Shown here in pieces: positions 1 to 8,873 of a DNA stretch of 61,935 nucleotides (position 1 is the first letter of the stretch; each line of letters starts with the position of its first letter). The position numbers were made by a program, and so were the translations under genes. The notes beneath the pieces are model-generated. The model worked only from the letters and a program-made list of their open reading frames with translations, was not told the DNA's origin and ran no database searches. Origin of the DNA: Agromyces mediolanus (GTDB lineage Bacteria > Actinomycetota > Actinomycetes > Actinomycetales > Microbacteriaceae); the NCBI RefSeq assembly GCF_014648575.1, contig NZ_BMRJ01000001.1:861552-923486 (forward strand), read 5' to 3'.

Positions 1-4
1 ATGT

Positions 5-214
5 TTGTGCACAGGTGAGTGAGGCTCATCCGTGCAATCTCAAGAAAGTTTTCCCCCACAGGTGTGGATTGTGAAAACACCTGGTCGGACTTGAATTCAA
101 CCGGTGTAATTCACACGATTTCCACAGTTGTCCACAGGCGGAGTGCACATGTTGGTCGGCGTTTCGCCCAGATTGTCCCCAGAGTTATCCACAGGCTGGC
201 TTGTATGTGGATGA
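5..214. promoter_or_regulatory. Cluster of DnaA-box-like 9-mers upstream of dnaB
   Basis: The 351 bases before dnaB hold no credible gene. They hold a perfect TTATCCACA at 185-193, a perfect TTGTCCACA at 128-136, TTGTGCACA at 5-13, TTGTCCCCA at 174-182, ATTTCCACA at 118-126, and reverse-strand variants TGTGGATTG at 63-71 and TGTGGATGA at 206-214. A relatively AT-rich stretch at 91-121 includes the palindrome TTGAATTCAA (91-100). An inverted repeat GTTTTC...GAAAAC with CCACA/TGTGG inside spans 48-78. DnaA binds TTWTNCACA-type boxes. The arrangement resembles an origin or DnaA-titration site, but dnaA and dnaN are not visible, so the role is inference. Confidence 0.6.
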
Positions 215-351
215 GTGCTTCCTTATGGTGAAGCAATCGTCTCGCGCGCGTGGGCCGGGGAACCCAGCGCGATCATGTCGGCGGTCCCGAGTACAACGGA
301 ACCGTGGTCGTGCTGCGCCCGCCCGCCGTCCCCGAATCGGAGGTCATCACC

Positions 352-1725
352 GTGTCGATCGCTCACATCGGACTCGCCGAGCCGGTCGACGACGGCGGAG
401 CCCCGCGGGGCGAGCGCACGCCGCCGCACGACCTGCTCGCCGAGCAGAGCGTGCTCGGCGGCATGATGCTCTCGAAGGACGCGGTCGCCGATGTCATCGA
501 GACGATCCGCGGCGTCGACTTCTACGTGCCGAAGCACGAGGTCGTCTTCAACGCCGTGCTCACCCTCTACTCGCACGGCGAGCCCACCGACGTCATCGCC
601 GTCACCGACGAGCTCACCAAGTCGGGCGAGCTGCAGCGCGCCGGCGGCGTCGAGTACCTGCACACCCTCACGAGCCTCGTGCCGACCGCCGCGAACGCCG
701 GCTTCTACGCCGAGATCGTCGCCGAGCGCGCGCTGCTCCGCCGGCTCGTCGAGGCCGGCACCCGCATCGTGCAGATGGGCTACGCCGGAGAGGGCGAGGT
801 CGTCGACCTCGTCAACAACGCGCAGGCCGAGATCTACTCCGTGACCGGCTCGGTCGAGACCGAGGACTACGTGCCGCTCTCCGACGCGGTCACCGTCGCG
901 ATCGACGAGATCGAGGCGGCCAAGCACACCGACGGCAAGATGACCGGCGTGCCCACCGGCTTCACCGACCTCGACGACCTGACGAACGGCTTCCACCCCG
1001 GCCAGATGATCGTCGTCGCCGCCCGTCCCGCCATGGGAAAGTCGACGCTCGCGCTCGACTTCGCACGCGCGGCGTCGATCACGAACGGCCTGCCATCCGT
1101 CTTCTTCTCCCTCGAGATGGGCAAGAGCGAGATCGCGATGCGGCTGCTCTCCGCCGAGTCGAACGTGCCCCTGCAGAACATGCGCAAGGGCAGCGTCGAC
1201 TCGCGGGACTGGACCACCATCGCCTCCACGCGCGGCCGCATCAACGACTCGCCCCTCTACATCGACGACTCCCCCAACATGACGCTCGTCGAGATCCGTG
1301 CGAAGTGCCGTCGGCTCAAGCAGCGCGTCGGGCTCAAGCTCGTCGTCATCGACTACCTGCAGCTCATGACGAGCGGCAAGCGCGTCGAGAGCCGCCAGCA
1401 GGAGGTCTCGGAGTTCTCGCGTGCGCTGAAGCTGCTCGCGAAGGAGCTGCAGGTGCCTGTCATCGCGCTCTCGCAGCTGAACCGTGGTCCCGAGCAGCGC
1501 GCCGACAAGATGCCCGCGATCAGCGACCTGCGCGAGTCGGGCTCGATCGAGCAGGACGCCGACATGGTCATCCTGCTGCACCGCGAGTCGGCCTACGAGC
1601 GCGACAGCCCCCGAGCCGGCGAGGCCGACCTCATCGTGGCGAAGCACCGCAACGGTCCCACCCGCACGGTGACCGTGGCCTTCCAGGGCCACTTCTCCAA
1701 GTTCGCCGACATGGCGCCGATGTAG
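352..1725 (+). CDS. dnaB: Replicative DNA helicase DnaB
   Basis: This is the hexameric 5'-3' helicase that unwinds the replication fork and recruits primase. The 457-residue product has the usual family length: an N-terminal primase-interacting domain (about residues 20-120) starting at PPHDLLAEQSVLGGMML, and a RecA-like C-terminal domain with Walker A ARPAMGKST (about 222-231) and the KLVVIDYLQLM strand near residue 330. GTG at 352 was chosen because GGAGG lies 9 bases upstream; an ATG-like extension to 250 has no SD. There is no intein, unlike mycobacterial DnaB. The DnaA-box cluster lies directly upstream. The methyltransferase gene follows after 11 bases. Confidence 0.96.
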   Translation: MSIAHIGLAEPVDDGGAPRGERTPPHDLLAEQSVLGGMMLSKDAVADVIETIRGVDFYVPKHEVVFNAVLTLYSHGEPTDVIAVTDELTKSGELQRAGGVEYLHTLTSLVPTAANAGFYAEIVAERALLRRLVEAGTRIVQMGYAGEGEVVDLVNNAQAEIYSVTGSVETEDYVPLSDAVTVAIDEIEAAKHTDGKMTGVPTGFTDLDDLTNGFHPGQMIVVAARPAMGKSTLALDFARAASITNGLPSVFFSLEMGKSEIAMRLLSAESNVPLQNMRKGSVDSRDWTTIASTRGRINDSPLYIDDSPNMTLVEIRAKCRRLKQRVGLKLVVIDYLQLMTSGKRVESRQQEVSEFSRALKLLAKELQVPVIALSQLNRGPEQRADKMPAISDLRESGSIEQDADMVILLHRESAYERDSPRAGEADLIVAKHRNGPTRTVTVAFQGHFSKFADMAPM

Positions 1726-1736
1726 GGGTTCCCGCG

Positions 1737-2663
1737 ATGAACGCCGTCTGGGGGCGGAGCTACTTCGCCCTGCAGGCGATCGCGGGAGCCGCCTGGTGGG
1801 TGGGCGTCTTCACCCTGCCACTCGTACGCGAGGCGACTCTGGGCGAGCTCGACCCGCAGCTCGTCGCGCTCTTCGACCTTCCGCTCTTCGTCGTCGGCTC
1901 CGGGCTCGCGGCCCTCGGTGTGCGCTGGGCGGCGGTCCTCGCCACGGTGTGGACCGTGCTCGTCGCGCTCGCGCTGACCGGGTACGCGACGATCACCGGG
2001 CTCGCCGGCAGGGGAGTGCTCGCGATGATCGCGGCGGCCGCCGGCTCGATCGCGGCCCTCTCGCTCGTGCTGCGCGGGCGACTGCCGAGCGAGCTGCTGC
2101 TGCGCGGCCCCTTCGCCTTCCGTCCTGCGGCATCGCGGGCGAGCCCCGCCCGGCATCTCGGGGCGACGGCGGTGCAGGCGGGGCTGTTCTGGGGGCTGCT
2201 GCTCGGCGTCGTCCCGCTCGCCATCGCGGCGCTCGAGGAGCGCTGGGGTCTCGCGGTCGCGCTGCCCGAGGGCCTCTCGACGTGGATGCGCGGCGCGGGG
2301 CTCGCGCTGCTCGTCCTCGCCACGGCGCTCGGCATCGCCTCGGCCGCCGCGCTCGCGACGAGGGGTGACGGCACCCCGCTCCCATCGGCGATGCCGAACC
2401 GGCTGGTCGTCGCCGGGCCGTACCGGGTCGTCCGCAACCCGATGGCGGTCGCCGGGATCGCGCAGGGGGTCGCGGTCGGCCTGCTGCTGAACTCGTGGCT
2501 GGTGGTCGGGTACGCGATGGCGGGCGCGGTGATCTGGCACCTCCTGGTGCGTCCGCCGGAGGAGGCCGACCTCGAGGCCAGGTTCGGGGAGCCGTACCGG
2601 CGGTACCGCGGCGCCGTGCGGTGCTGGGTGCCCCGTCTGCGGCCGGTGCCCGCCGTGCGCTGA
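1737..2663 (+). CDS. Integral membrane protein, isoprenylcysteine/phospholipid methyltransferase-like
   Basis: The product is 308 residues with about seven hydrophobic membrane segments. The C-terminal third carries GPYRVVRNPM and a downstream LEARFGEPYRRYR element, the pattern of the ICMT/phospholipid methyltransferase family, which transfers methyl groups from S-adenosylmethionine at the membrane face. The N-terminal 150 residues are only hydrophobic helices and show no motif I know. The gene starts at ATG 1737, eleven bases after the dnaB stop, so co-transcription with dnaB is likely. The substrate cannot be deduced; lipids or small molecules are both possible. Confidence 0.75.
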   Translation: MNAVWGRSYFALQAIAGAAWWVGVFTLPLVREATLGELDPQLVALFDLPLFVVGSGLAALGVRWAAVLATVWTVLVALALTGYATITGLAGRGVLAMIAAAAGSIAALSLVLRGRLPSELLLRGPFAFRPAASRASPARHLGATAVQAGLFWGLLLGVVPLAIAALEERWGLAVALPEGLSTWMRGAGLALLVLATALGIASAAALATRGDGTPLPSAMPNRLVVAGPYRVVRNPMAVAGIAQGVAVGLLLNSWLVVGYAMAGAVIWHLLVRPPEEADLEARFGEPYRRYRGAVRCWVPRLRPVPAVR

Positions 2664-2690
2664 ATGGGTGCGCGCATCCCGTTCCCGCCG

Positions 2691-2706
2691 ATCGAATCGA
2701 TTCGAT
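2691..2706. promoter_or_regulatory. 16-bp perfect palindrome, candidate operator
   Basis: ATCGAATCGATTCGAT reads identically on both strands. It lies 110 bases upstream of the MATE efflux gene, in a 153-base intergenic stretch otherwise of ordinary GC-rich sequence. The size and symmetry fit a homodimeric repressor such as MarR or TetR type, families that often control efflux pumps. No regulator gene adjoins it, so the partner is unknown. Confidence 0.5.
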
Positions 2707-2816
2707 AGGATGGCGCGCAGCACCGCCGCGGCCCGGCTCGATCAGCCCGCGCGCCGCATCCGCCCGACCCTTCCTGCTCGACCCTTCCCGTCCGCCCTCC
2801 CACCGTCGAGAGCCCC

Positions 2817-4349
2817 ATGGCCAGAACCCTCACGACCGGCGCCCCCTGGCGCGTCATCCTGCTGTTCGCCGTCCCCCTGCTCCTCGGCAATGTGGTGCAG
2901 CAGCTCTACCAGGTGGCCGACGCGATCGTCGTCGGCCGGCACCTCGGCATCGCCTCCCTCGCCGCGGTCGGCGCGACGGGGCCGCTGCTCTTCCTGCTGC
3001 TCGGCTTCGCGTGGGGCGTGACGAGCGGCTTCGCCATCCCGACCGCTCAGGCCTTCGGCGCCCGCGACCACGAACGGGTGCGCCGCTCGGTCGCGACGGG
3101 CACGCTGCTCACCGGCGCCATGAGCGTGCTGCTCACCGCGGGCGCTCCGCTCATCGCGGGGCCGGCCCTGCAGCTGCTGCAGACACCGCCCGAGCTCTTG
3201 CCGGAGGCGACCGCGTTCACGCAGATCAGCTTCCTCGGGGCATCCGCCGTGATGTTCTTCAACTATCTCTCGGCGATCATCCGGGCCATCGGCGACTCGC
3301 GCACGCCGCTCGTGTTCCTCACCCTCTCGTGCCTGCTGAACGTGGGGCTCGTCGTGATCATGGTCGGCGTGCTCGGCTGGGGCGTCGGCGGCGCGGCGTT
3401 CGCGACGGTGGTGGCGCAGGCCGTGTCGGTCGGGCTCTGCCTCGAGTTCGTGCGCCGCCGGGTGCCGGCGCTGCACGTGCACCGCGCGGATTGGCGCGTC
3501 TCGCGCGCCGAGGTGCTGGAGCACCTGCGCGTCGGACTGCCGATGGGGTTCCAGGCCTCGATCATCGCGATCGGCACGCTCACCGTGCAGGTCGCGCTGA
3601 ACGAGCTCGGCGCCGATGCGGTCGCCGCGTACACGACCGCGTCACGGGTCGACTCGCTCGCGGTCGCCTTCCTCGCCTCGCTCGGCCTCGCGGCCTCGAT
3701 GTACACGGCGCAGAACCTCGGCGGGCACCGGCCCGACCGCATCCGCCGCGGTGTCGTGCAGGCCACCTGGCTCGCGGTCGGCACGGCCGTCGCGATCGGC
3801 GTGCCGTTCATCCTCTTCGGCGAGCAGCTCGTGCGGCTCTTCGTCGGGGAGGGCTCGGACGGCGTCGTGGCCGACGCCGCGCTCATGCTCGAGGTGGACG
3901 GCTACACCTACGCCTCGCTGGCGGTGCTCTTCGTGCTGCGCGGGGCGCTGCAAGGGCTCGGGCACACGATGATCCCGACGGCGACGGGGGTGATCGAGCT
4001 CGTCATGCGGGTGGGCGCCGCGATCGTGCTCGGCGCCGCGTTCGGCTTCGTCGGGGTGGTCTGGAGCAACCCGCTCGCGTGGATCGGCGCGGTCGTGCTG
4101 CTGATCCCGGCGTACGCGCGCGAGCATCGGCGGCTCGGGCGGATGCCGGTGGAGCCGCGCACCGCGACGCCGACCACGCCCATCCCGGTCGTGGGGCCCG
4201 TCGACGGCTCGATGACGGTCGACGCGGTCGTGACGGGCTCGGTGCCGGCGGTGGAGCCGCCGCGCTCGACCCGATGGCGGCGACTTGTCCGGTCGAAGGG
4301 GACAGATCGGGTCAAGCGGCGAGCGGCACGCCGAGGTATCCGTTCGTGA
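2817..4349 (+). CDS. MATE family efflux transporter
   Basis: The product is 510 residues with twelve predicted membrane segments in two homologous halves. The N-terminal half begins with the typical RVILLFAVPLLLGNVVQQLY, and ADAIVVGRHLG and GFAIPTAQAFGARD follow, as in MATE (NorM/DinF-like) multidrug and toxin antiporters, which export organic cations using Na+ or H+ gradients. The last 60 residues form a charged, proline- and threonine-rich cytoplasmic tail beyond the usual ~450-residue length. ATG 2817 is the only sensible start. A perfect palindrome upstream may be its operator, and a terminator hairpin overlaps its stop codon. Its drug or metabolite substrate is unknown. Confidence 0.92.
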   Translation: MARTLTTGAPWRVILLFAVPLLLGNVVQQLYQVADAIVVGRHLGIASLAAVGATGPLLFLLLGFAWGVTSGFAIPTAQAFGARDHERVRRSVATGTLLTGAMSVLLTAGAPLIAGPALQLLQTPPELLPEATAFTQISFLGASAVMFFNYLSAIIRAIGDSRTPLVFLTLSCLLNVGLVVIMVGVLGWGVGGAAFATVVAQAVSVGLCLEFVRRRVPALHVHRADWRVSRAEVLEHLRVGLPMGFQASIIAIGTLTVQVALNELGADAVAAYTTASRVDSLAVAFLASLGLAASMYTAQNLGGHRPDRIRRGVVQATWLAVGTAVAIGVPFILFGEQLVRLFVGEGSDGVVADAALMLEVDGYTYASLAVLFVLRGALQGLGHTMIPTATGVIELVMRVGAAIVLGAAFGFVGVVWSNPLAWIGAVVLLIPAYAREHRRLGRMPVEPRTATPTTPIPVVGPVDGSMTVDAVVTGSVPAVEPPRSTRWRRLVRSKGTDRVKRRAARRGIRS

Positions 4350-4372
4350 AATCGCGCTGATCTGCGATTTCA
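4347..4372 (+). terminator. Terminator hairpin overlapping the MATE stop codon
   Basis: TGAAATCGC (4347-4355) pairs perfectly with GCGATTTCA (4364-4372) across an 8-base loop. The TGA stop of the MATE gene is the first three bases of the 5' arm. It separates the MATE gene from the GntR gene. Confidence 0.65.
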
Positions 4373-4401
4373 TCGGAATATCACAGAACGGTAACGTCGC
4401 C

Positions 4402-4427
4402 CACTTGTCTCTGGTCCGGTACAAGTG
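4402..4427. promoter_or_regulatory. Inverted repeat upstream of the GntR gene, candidate operator
   Basis: CACTTGT (4402-4408) and ACAAGTG (4421-4427) are perfect inverted arms separated by 12 bases, ending 42 bases before the regulator start. GntR/HutC-type regulators bind short dyads and commonly autoregulate. Binding by the adjacent GntR protein is inference. Confidence 0.45.
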
Positions 4428-4469
4428 CGCCCGGTGAGGATTGAGGCACCCCACCGAAGAAGGCGGAAC

Positions 4470-5282
4470 ATGACCAACGCAGACGCGCTCGAGACGCTCC
4501 CGGCGCTCGACCGGAGCTCGGAGTCACCGATGTGGTTCCAGGTGCTCCGGAGCATCGAGTCCGGGATCTCGACGGGCGTGTGGTCGCACGGCAGCAAGCT
4601 GCCGAGCGAGCACGAGCTGCGGGAGCACTACCGGGTGTCGCGGACGACGATCCGGGAAGCGCTGGCGCGACTCGAGAAGTCGGGCATCATCTCCCGCCAG
4701 CAGGGCCGAGGCGCGTTCGTCGACACGACGCAGGCGCCGTCGTCCTGGACCCTGGAGAGCGCACCGAGCCTGCTCGGCCAGCTCGCCGACGGCGACCGCA
4801 GCGCCCTCACCTCGACGGTGCTGCGCTCCGGCGTCGACGTGCTGCCGCCGTGGGCCGCGGCCGTCTTCAAGGGAGACGGGCACGGCTTCGTGCTCGAACG
4901 CACCCGCGCGGTCGGCACCCTCACGGCCGTGCACGTCGTGAACTACATGCCGAAGCGCTTCGCCGCCGTCCTGCCGAGCCTGCGCGACCCGCGGGCCAGC
5001 CTCTACGTCGCGGCCGAGCAGGTGCTGGGCACCCGGATCACCCGGATGCACCGCACCATCGAGGCTCACTCGGCCGACCGGGCGCTCGCCCGACTGCTCG
5101 AGATCGAGGAGGGGCATCCGATCGTCGTCGTCGAAGCGGTCGCGTACGACCAGAACGACGAGCCGATCGACTTCTCGCGGGCCTCGGTCCGCACCGACCG
5201 CATGCGCGTGACCGTCGACAGCGGTCACAACGCCGCCGGGCTCGACGCGAGATCGACCTCCGGCACCTATCCCGGGCGCTGA
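4470..5282 (+). CDS. GntR family regulator with UTRA domain (HutC subfamily)
   Basis: The 270-residue protein has a winged helix-turn-helix in its first 90 residues (GSKLPSEHELREHYRVSRTT then IREALARLEKSGII) and a C-terminal ligand-binding UTRA domain, with the late ARLLEIEEGHPIVVVEAVAY segment that typifies HutC-like regulators. These proteins sense a sugar phosphate or related metabolite and repress an adjacent operon. Position immediately upstream of the Lsr-like genes suggests it replaces LsrR as the local regulator; the effector could be a phosphorylated product of the kinase. ATG 4470 follows AAGGCGG. An inverted repeat just upstream is a candidate binding site. Confidence 0.85.
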   Translation: MTNADALETLPALDRSSESPMWFQVLRSIESGISTGVWSHGSKLPSEHELREHYRVSRTTIREALARLEKSGIISRQQGRGAFVDTTQAPSSWTLESAPSLLGQLADGDRSALTSTVLRSGVDVLPPWAAAVFKGDGHGFVLERTRAVGTLTAVHVVNYMPKRFAAVLPSLRDPRASLYVAAEQVLGTRITRMHRTIEAHSADRALARLLEIEEGHPIVVVEAVAYDQNDEPIDFSRASVRTDRMRVTVDSGHNAAGLDARSTSGTYPGR

Positions 5283-5378
5283 GCGCCACCATCCCCCGAC
5301 TCCCCCGAATCCTCCCCGAACGTCGCGGCACCGCCGGTGCCCCCGTTCCTCGACCCCACGCACCCGCAGGAGACGTCT

Positions 5379-6398
5379 GTGCCCACTTCGCCCCGAATCC
5401 TCGTCATCGGTGACAGCTACATGTCGGCCGAGGTCTTCGCCGATGCGCTCGACGGCCGCGTCGACGACGTCGAGCTGCGCACGATGACGCCGACGGATGC
5501 CCCGAGCTGGTCGCTCGACGCGCTCCGCGAGTACGAGGGCGATCCCGCCGAGGTCGATGCCTTCATCGACGGGCACGAGGTGCTCGTCGTGCACGGCGCG
5601 CCGATCACCCGGCGGGTGCTCGAGCAGAACCCCTCGGTGCGGATGATCGGCTGCGCCCGCGGCGGTCCCGTGAACATCGACCTGGACGCGGCCGCCGAGC
5701 TCGGCGTCACGGTCGCCACCACCCCCGGCAAGAACGCCGAGGCGGTCGCGGACCTCACGATCGGCTTCATCATCACCGCCTTCCGCAACCTGCGGCCGGC
5801 CCTGCAGGACGTGGATGCCGCGGCCGCCGAGGGCCGGGTGATCGCCGAGTCCGCCTTCGAGGGGGCGCGCTGGTTCGGCAGCGAGCTGCGGGGCGCCCGT
5901 CTCGGGCTCATCGGCCTCGGGCACGTCGCCCGCCTGGTCGCCGCCCGCGCCCTGGCGCTCGGCATGACCGTCACCGCCTACGACCCCTTCGTCGCCGACG
6001 CCGTGGAGGGCGTGACGCTCGCGCCGAGCCTCGAGGCGCTCCTCCCCGAGATCGACGTACTGAGCATCCACGCCCGCGCGACCGCCGAGAACCGACACCT
6101 CGTCGGCGAGGCCCAGCTCGGGCTGCTGCCCGAGGGGGCCGTGCTCGTGAACACCGCCCGCGAATCGCTCGTCGACGAGACGGCGCTGCTCGCGGCGCTC
6201 CGCAGCGGGCGGCTCCGCGCCGCGGCGATGGACGTCTGCGAGCCCGACGGTCCGTGGCGGGAACTCGTCGCCCTGCCCCAGGTGCAGCTGACGCCGCACA
6301 TCGGCGGGGCGACCTTCGAGACGCTCGCCCGTGGTGCGCGGATGGTCGTCGACCGGGTGGTCGAGCACCTCGAACACACCGAGGAGCGGGCGTCGTGA
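5379..6398 (+). CDS. D-isomer-specific 2-hydroxyacid dehydrogenase
   Basis: The product is 339 residues. It has the NAD-binding Rossmann motif GLIGLGHVARLVA near residue 180 and the catalytic set of the family: Arg in SIHARAT (about 230), Glu in CEPDGP (about 288) and His in TPHIGG (about 307). Such enzymes interconvert 2-oxo acids and D-2-hydroxy acids. GTG 5379 has GGAG seven bases upstream. The stop overlaps the kinase start (GTGA), so translation is coupled. In the classical lsr operon there is no such enzyme; here it may reduce or oxidise a product or precursor of the kinase/thiolase pathway. Confidence 0.88.
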   Translation: MPTSPRILVIGDSYMSAEVFADALDGRVDDVELRTMTPTDAPSWSLDALREYEGDPAEVDAFIDGHEVLVVHGAPITRRVLEQNPSVRMIGCARGGPVNIDLDAAAELGVTVATTPGKNAEAVADLTIGFIITAFRNLRPALQDVDAAAAEGRVIAESAFEGARWFGSELRGARLGLIGLGHVARLVAARALALGMTVTAYDPFVADAVEGVTLAPSLEALLPEIDVLSIHARATAENRHLVGEAQLGLLPEGAVLVNTARESLVDETALLAALRSGRLRAAAMDVCEPDGPWRELVALPQVQLTPHIGGATFETLARGARMVVDRVVEHLEHTEERAS

Positions 6399-7990
6399 CC
6401 CGCGACCCGGTCGTCCTCGCCATCGACGCCGGCACCGGCTCGGCGCGGGCGCTCGCCGTCGCGCTCGACGGCTCCGTCGTCGCCCGCGCCGGGCGCGAGT
6501 GGAGCCACCGCGCCGTCGCCGGGCACCCCGGCGGCACCGCCTTCGACACCGCCGCGAACTGGGCGCTCGTCGCCGAGGCCGTGCGCGAGGTCGTCACCGC
6601 CCTGGACGGCCGCCCCGTCGCCGCCGTCGCGGCGTCGAGCATGCGCGAGGGCTTCGTGCTCTACGACGGTCGCGGCCGCGAGCTCTGGGCCTGCCCGAAC
6701 ACCGACGGTCGGGCCCGCGGGCAGGCGCAGCGCCTCGTCGACGAGGGCGCCGCCGACCGCATCTTCGCCCTCGGCGGCGACTGGGTGTCGATCACGGCAC
6801 CTGCTCGCCTGCGCTGGATCGCCGAGGAGGCGCCCGAGGTGCTCGCCGAGGCGCGGCATTTCGGCATGCTGAGCGACTGGGTCGTCACCCGGCTCACCGG
6901 CGAGTTCACGACCGACCCGACGTGCGGCTCCTCGAGCGCGCTGTTCGACCTGTCGGCGCGCTCCTGGTCGGCCGAGCTGGCCGGCCTCGTCGGCATCGAC
7001 CCCGGCATCCTCCCGCCGGTGCTCGAGGGCGGCGAGATCGCCGGCCGGGTCACCCCCGACGCCGCGGACGCCACCGGGCTGCCGGCGGGCACTCCCGTCG
7101 TGATCGGCGGCGCCGACACCCAGCTCGCGCTGCACGGCATCGGCGCGGTGCCGGGCGCGCCCGTCGTCGTCGGCGGCACCTTCTGGCAGACGACCGCGCT
7201 CGTCGACCGGCCCGTCATCGACCCCGAGCGTCGGCTGCGCACCCTGTGCCACGTCGAGCCGGGCAGCTGGATGGTCGAGGGCATCAGCTTCCTCTCGGGC
7301 CTCGCCATGCGGTGGCTCCGCGACGTATTCTTCGTCGACGCGGTCGCCGCGCGCGGCCCGTCGGGCGCCTTCGACGTGATGGAGGAGCTCGCCGCCGCCG
7401 TCCCGCCGGGCTCGAACGGCCTCGTCGCGGTGCTCGCGAACGCCATGCAGGCGGACGCCTGGCACCACGCGGCGCCGGCGTTCGTCGGCTTCGACATCAA
7501 TGACCCCGAGCGTTTCGGCCGCGGCACCTTCGTGCGCTCCGTCGAGGAGGCGGCCGCCTGGGTCGTGCGGGCCCACCTCGCCATCCTCGACGAGCTCACC
7601 GCTGGCGCGGCCGGCCGCAGCGGCGAGCTCGTCTTCGGCGGCGGCTCGAGCGGCGGCAGACTCTGGCCCCAGCTCATCGCCGATGCCACGGGCCGCACCG
7701 TCGTCACCTCGACGGTCGCCGAGGCCACCTCCTACGGCGCGGCCCGGCTCGCGGCGGCCGCGATCGGCGCCGAGCTGCCGCCGGCCGGCGGCGGCGAACG
7801 ACGGCTCGCGCCCGAGGCATCCGCCGTCGCCGCCTCCGACGAGGCCTACCGCCGCTGGCTCGCCGTGTACGACGCGCAGGTGCGCGCCACCGGCGCCGCC
7901 GGCATCGACCCCCTGTTCACCCCGCCGGGCGGCCTGCACTACCGGCCCGCCCGACCCACCGACCGAGAGAAGAAGGACACCAATGGCTGA
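6395..7990 (+). CDS. lsrK: FGGY-family kinase closely resembling autoinducer-2 kinase LsrK
   Basis: The product is 531 residues, the length of E. coli LsrK. It shares landmark stretches that I recall from LsrK: DAGTGSxRA at the N-terminus (ATP-binding), SMREGxVLY, WACPNTDGRA, GGTFWQ, GISFLSGLAMRWLRD, VPPGSNG, WHHAAPAF, and a C-terminal FGGGSSGGRLWPQ ATPase motif. LsrK phosphorylates the open form of autoinducer-2 (DPD). The neighbour is an LsrF-like enzyme, which supports the assignment. No lsrB, lsrC, lsrD, lsrA, lsrR or lsrG is present, so another linear C5-type sugar is possible. The start overlaps the dehydrogenase stop, and the end overlaps the lsrF start by eight bases. Confidence 0.85.
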   Translation: MTRDPVVLAIDAGTGSARALAVALDGSVVARAGREWSHRAVAGHPGGTAFDTAANWALVAEAVREVVTALDGRPVAAVAASSMREGFVLYDGRGRELWACPNTDGRARGQAQRLVDEGAADRIFALGGDWVSITAPARLRWIAEEAPEVLAEARHFGMLSDWVVTRLTGEFTTDPTCGSSSALFDLSARSWSAELAGLVGIDPGILPPVLEGGEIAGRVTPDAADATGLPAGTPVVIGGADTQLALHGIGAVPGAPVVVGGTFWQTTALVDRPVIDPERRLRTLCHVEPGSWMVEGISFLSGLAMRWLRDVFFVDAVAARGPSGAFDVMEELAAAVPPGSNGLVAVLANAMQADAWHHAAPAFVGFDINDPERFGRGTFVRSVEEAAAWVVRAHLAILDELTAGAAGRSGELVFGGGSSGGRLWPQLIADATGRTVVTSTVAEATSYGAARLAAAAIGAELPPAGGGERRLAPEASAVAASDEAYRRWLAVYDAQVRATGAAGIDPLFTPPGGLHYRPARPTDREKKDTNG

Positions 7991-8873
7991 CCTCGACGGC
8001 AACGTCAACGCGAAGGACTTCGCCCCCACCGTCCCCGCCGCGAGCTTCGGGCACGCGATCAAGGGCGCCGCCGCCTACGACTGGGGCATGCAGCACCGCC
8101 TCGGCCGCATCTTCGAGGGCGAGACGGGCCGCACGGTCATGCTCGCGTTCGACCACGGCTACTTCCAGGGCCCCACCTCGGGGCTCGAGCGACTCGACCT
8201 GAACATCGCGCCCCTCGCCCCCTACGCCGACGCCCTGATGGGCACGCGCGGGGCGCTGCGCACCTCGTTCCCCGCGACCACCCGCTCCGGCCTCGTGCTG
8301 CGGGCGTCCGGCGGGCCGTCGATCCTGAAGGACCTCTCCGACGAGCACCCCGCGATGGCGATGCGCGACGCGGTCCGGATCGGCGCCGACGCGGTGGCCG
8401 TGCAGGTCTTCATCGGCGGCGAGCACGAGTCGCGGAGCGTGCGCAACCTCACCGGGCTCGTCGACGAGGGCTACGAAGCGGGCATCCCGGTGCTCGGCGT
8501 GACCGCCGTCGGCAAGGAGCTCGTGCGCGACGCCCGATACCTCGGCCTCGCGACCCGCATCATCGCGGAGCTCGGCGCGCAGATCGTGAAGACCTACTAC
8601 TGCGAGGAGGGCTTCGAGGATGTCGTCGCGGGATGCCCCGTGCCGGTCATCATGGCGGGTGGCAAGAAGCTGCCCGAGCTCGACGCCCTGACCATGGCCG
8701 CGAACGCCGTCCGCGCGGGCGCGGCGGGCGTCGACATGGGCCGCAACATCTTCCAGAGCGCCGACCCCGCCGCGATGATCCAGGCCGTGCGCGCCGTCGT
8801 GCACGACGACGTCGACCCGGCCGAGGCGCACGAGCGCTACCTCGAGCTCGCGGCAGCACGGCGGGCGGCATGA
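7983..8873 (+). CDS. lsrF: LsrF-like 3-hydroxy-5-phosphonooxypentane-2,4-dione thiolase
   Basis: The 296-residue class I aldolase-fold protein is strikingly like E. coli LsrF: both start MADLD and share AFDHGYFQGPT, LERxDxNIAPL, the Schiff-base segment IVKTYY, GCPVPVIMAGGKKLPE and GVDMGRNIFQS. LsrF transfers an acetyl group from phospho-DPD derivatives to CoA, giving dihydroxyacetone phosphate and acetyl-CoA. ATG 7983 follows AGAAGGA and overlaps the kinase end, so the two are co-translated. The stop overlaps the cupin start (ATGA). Sequence strongly supports LsrF family; the in vivo substrate remains inference. Confidence 0.88.
   Translation: MADLDGNVNAKDFAPTVPAASFGHAIKGAAAYDWGMQHRLGRIFEGETGRTVMLAFDHGYFQGPTSGLERLDLNIAPLAPYADALMGTRGALRTSFPATTRSGLVLRASGGPSILKDLSDEHPAMAMRDAVRIGADAVAVQVFIGGEHESRSVRNLTGLVDEGYEAGIPVLGVTAVGKELVRDARYLGLATRIIAELGAQIVKTYYCEEGFEDVVAGCPVPVIMAGGKKLPELDALTMAANAVRAGAAGVDMGRNIFQSADPAAMIQAVRAVVHDDVDPAEAHERYLELAAARRAA

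Noticed and set aside
1..351. Calling this region oriC
   Set aside because: DnaA boxes are clear, but dnaA, dnaN, rpmH and the skew information are not in the window, so it is kept as a candidate site only.
223..1692. Long open frames opposite dnaB and opposite many other genes
   Set aside because: They are antisense shadows caused by high GC and third-position bias, with Arg/Ala/Gly-rich low-complexity products and no SD.
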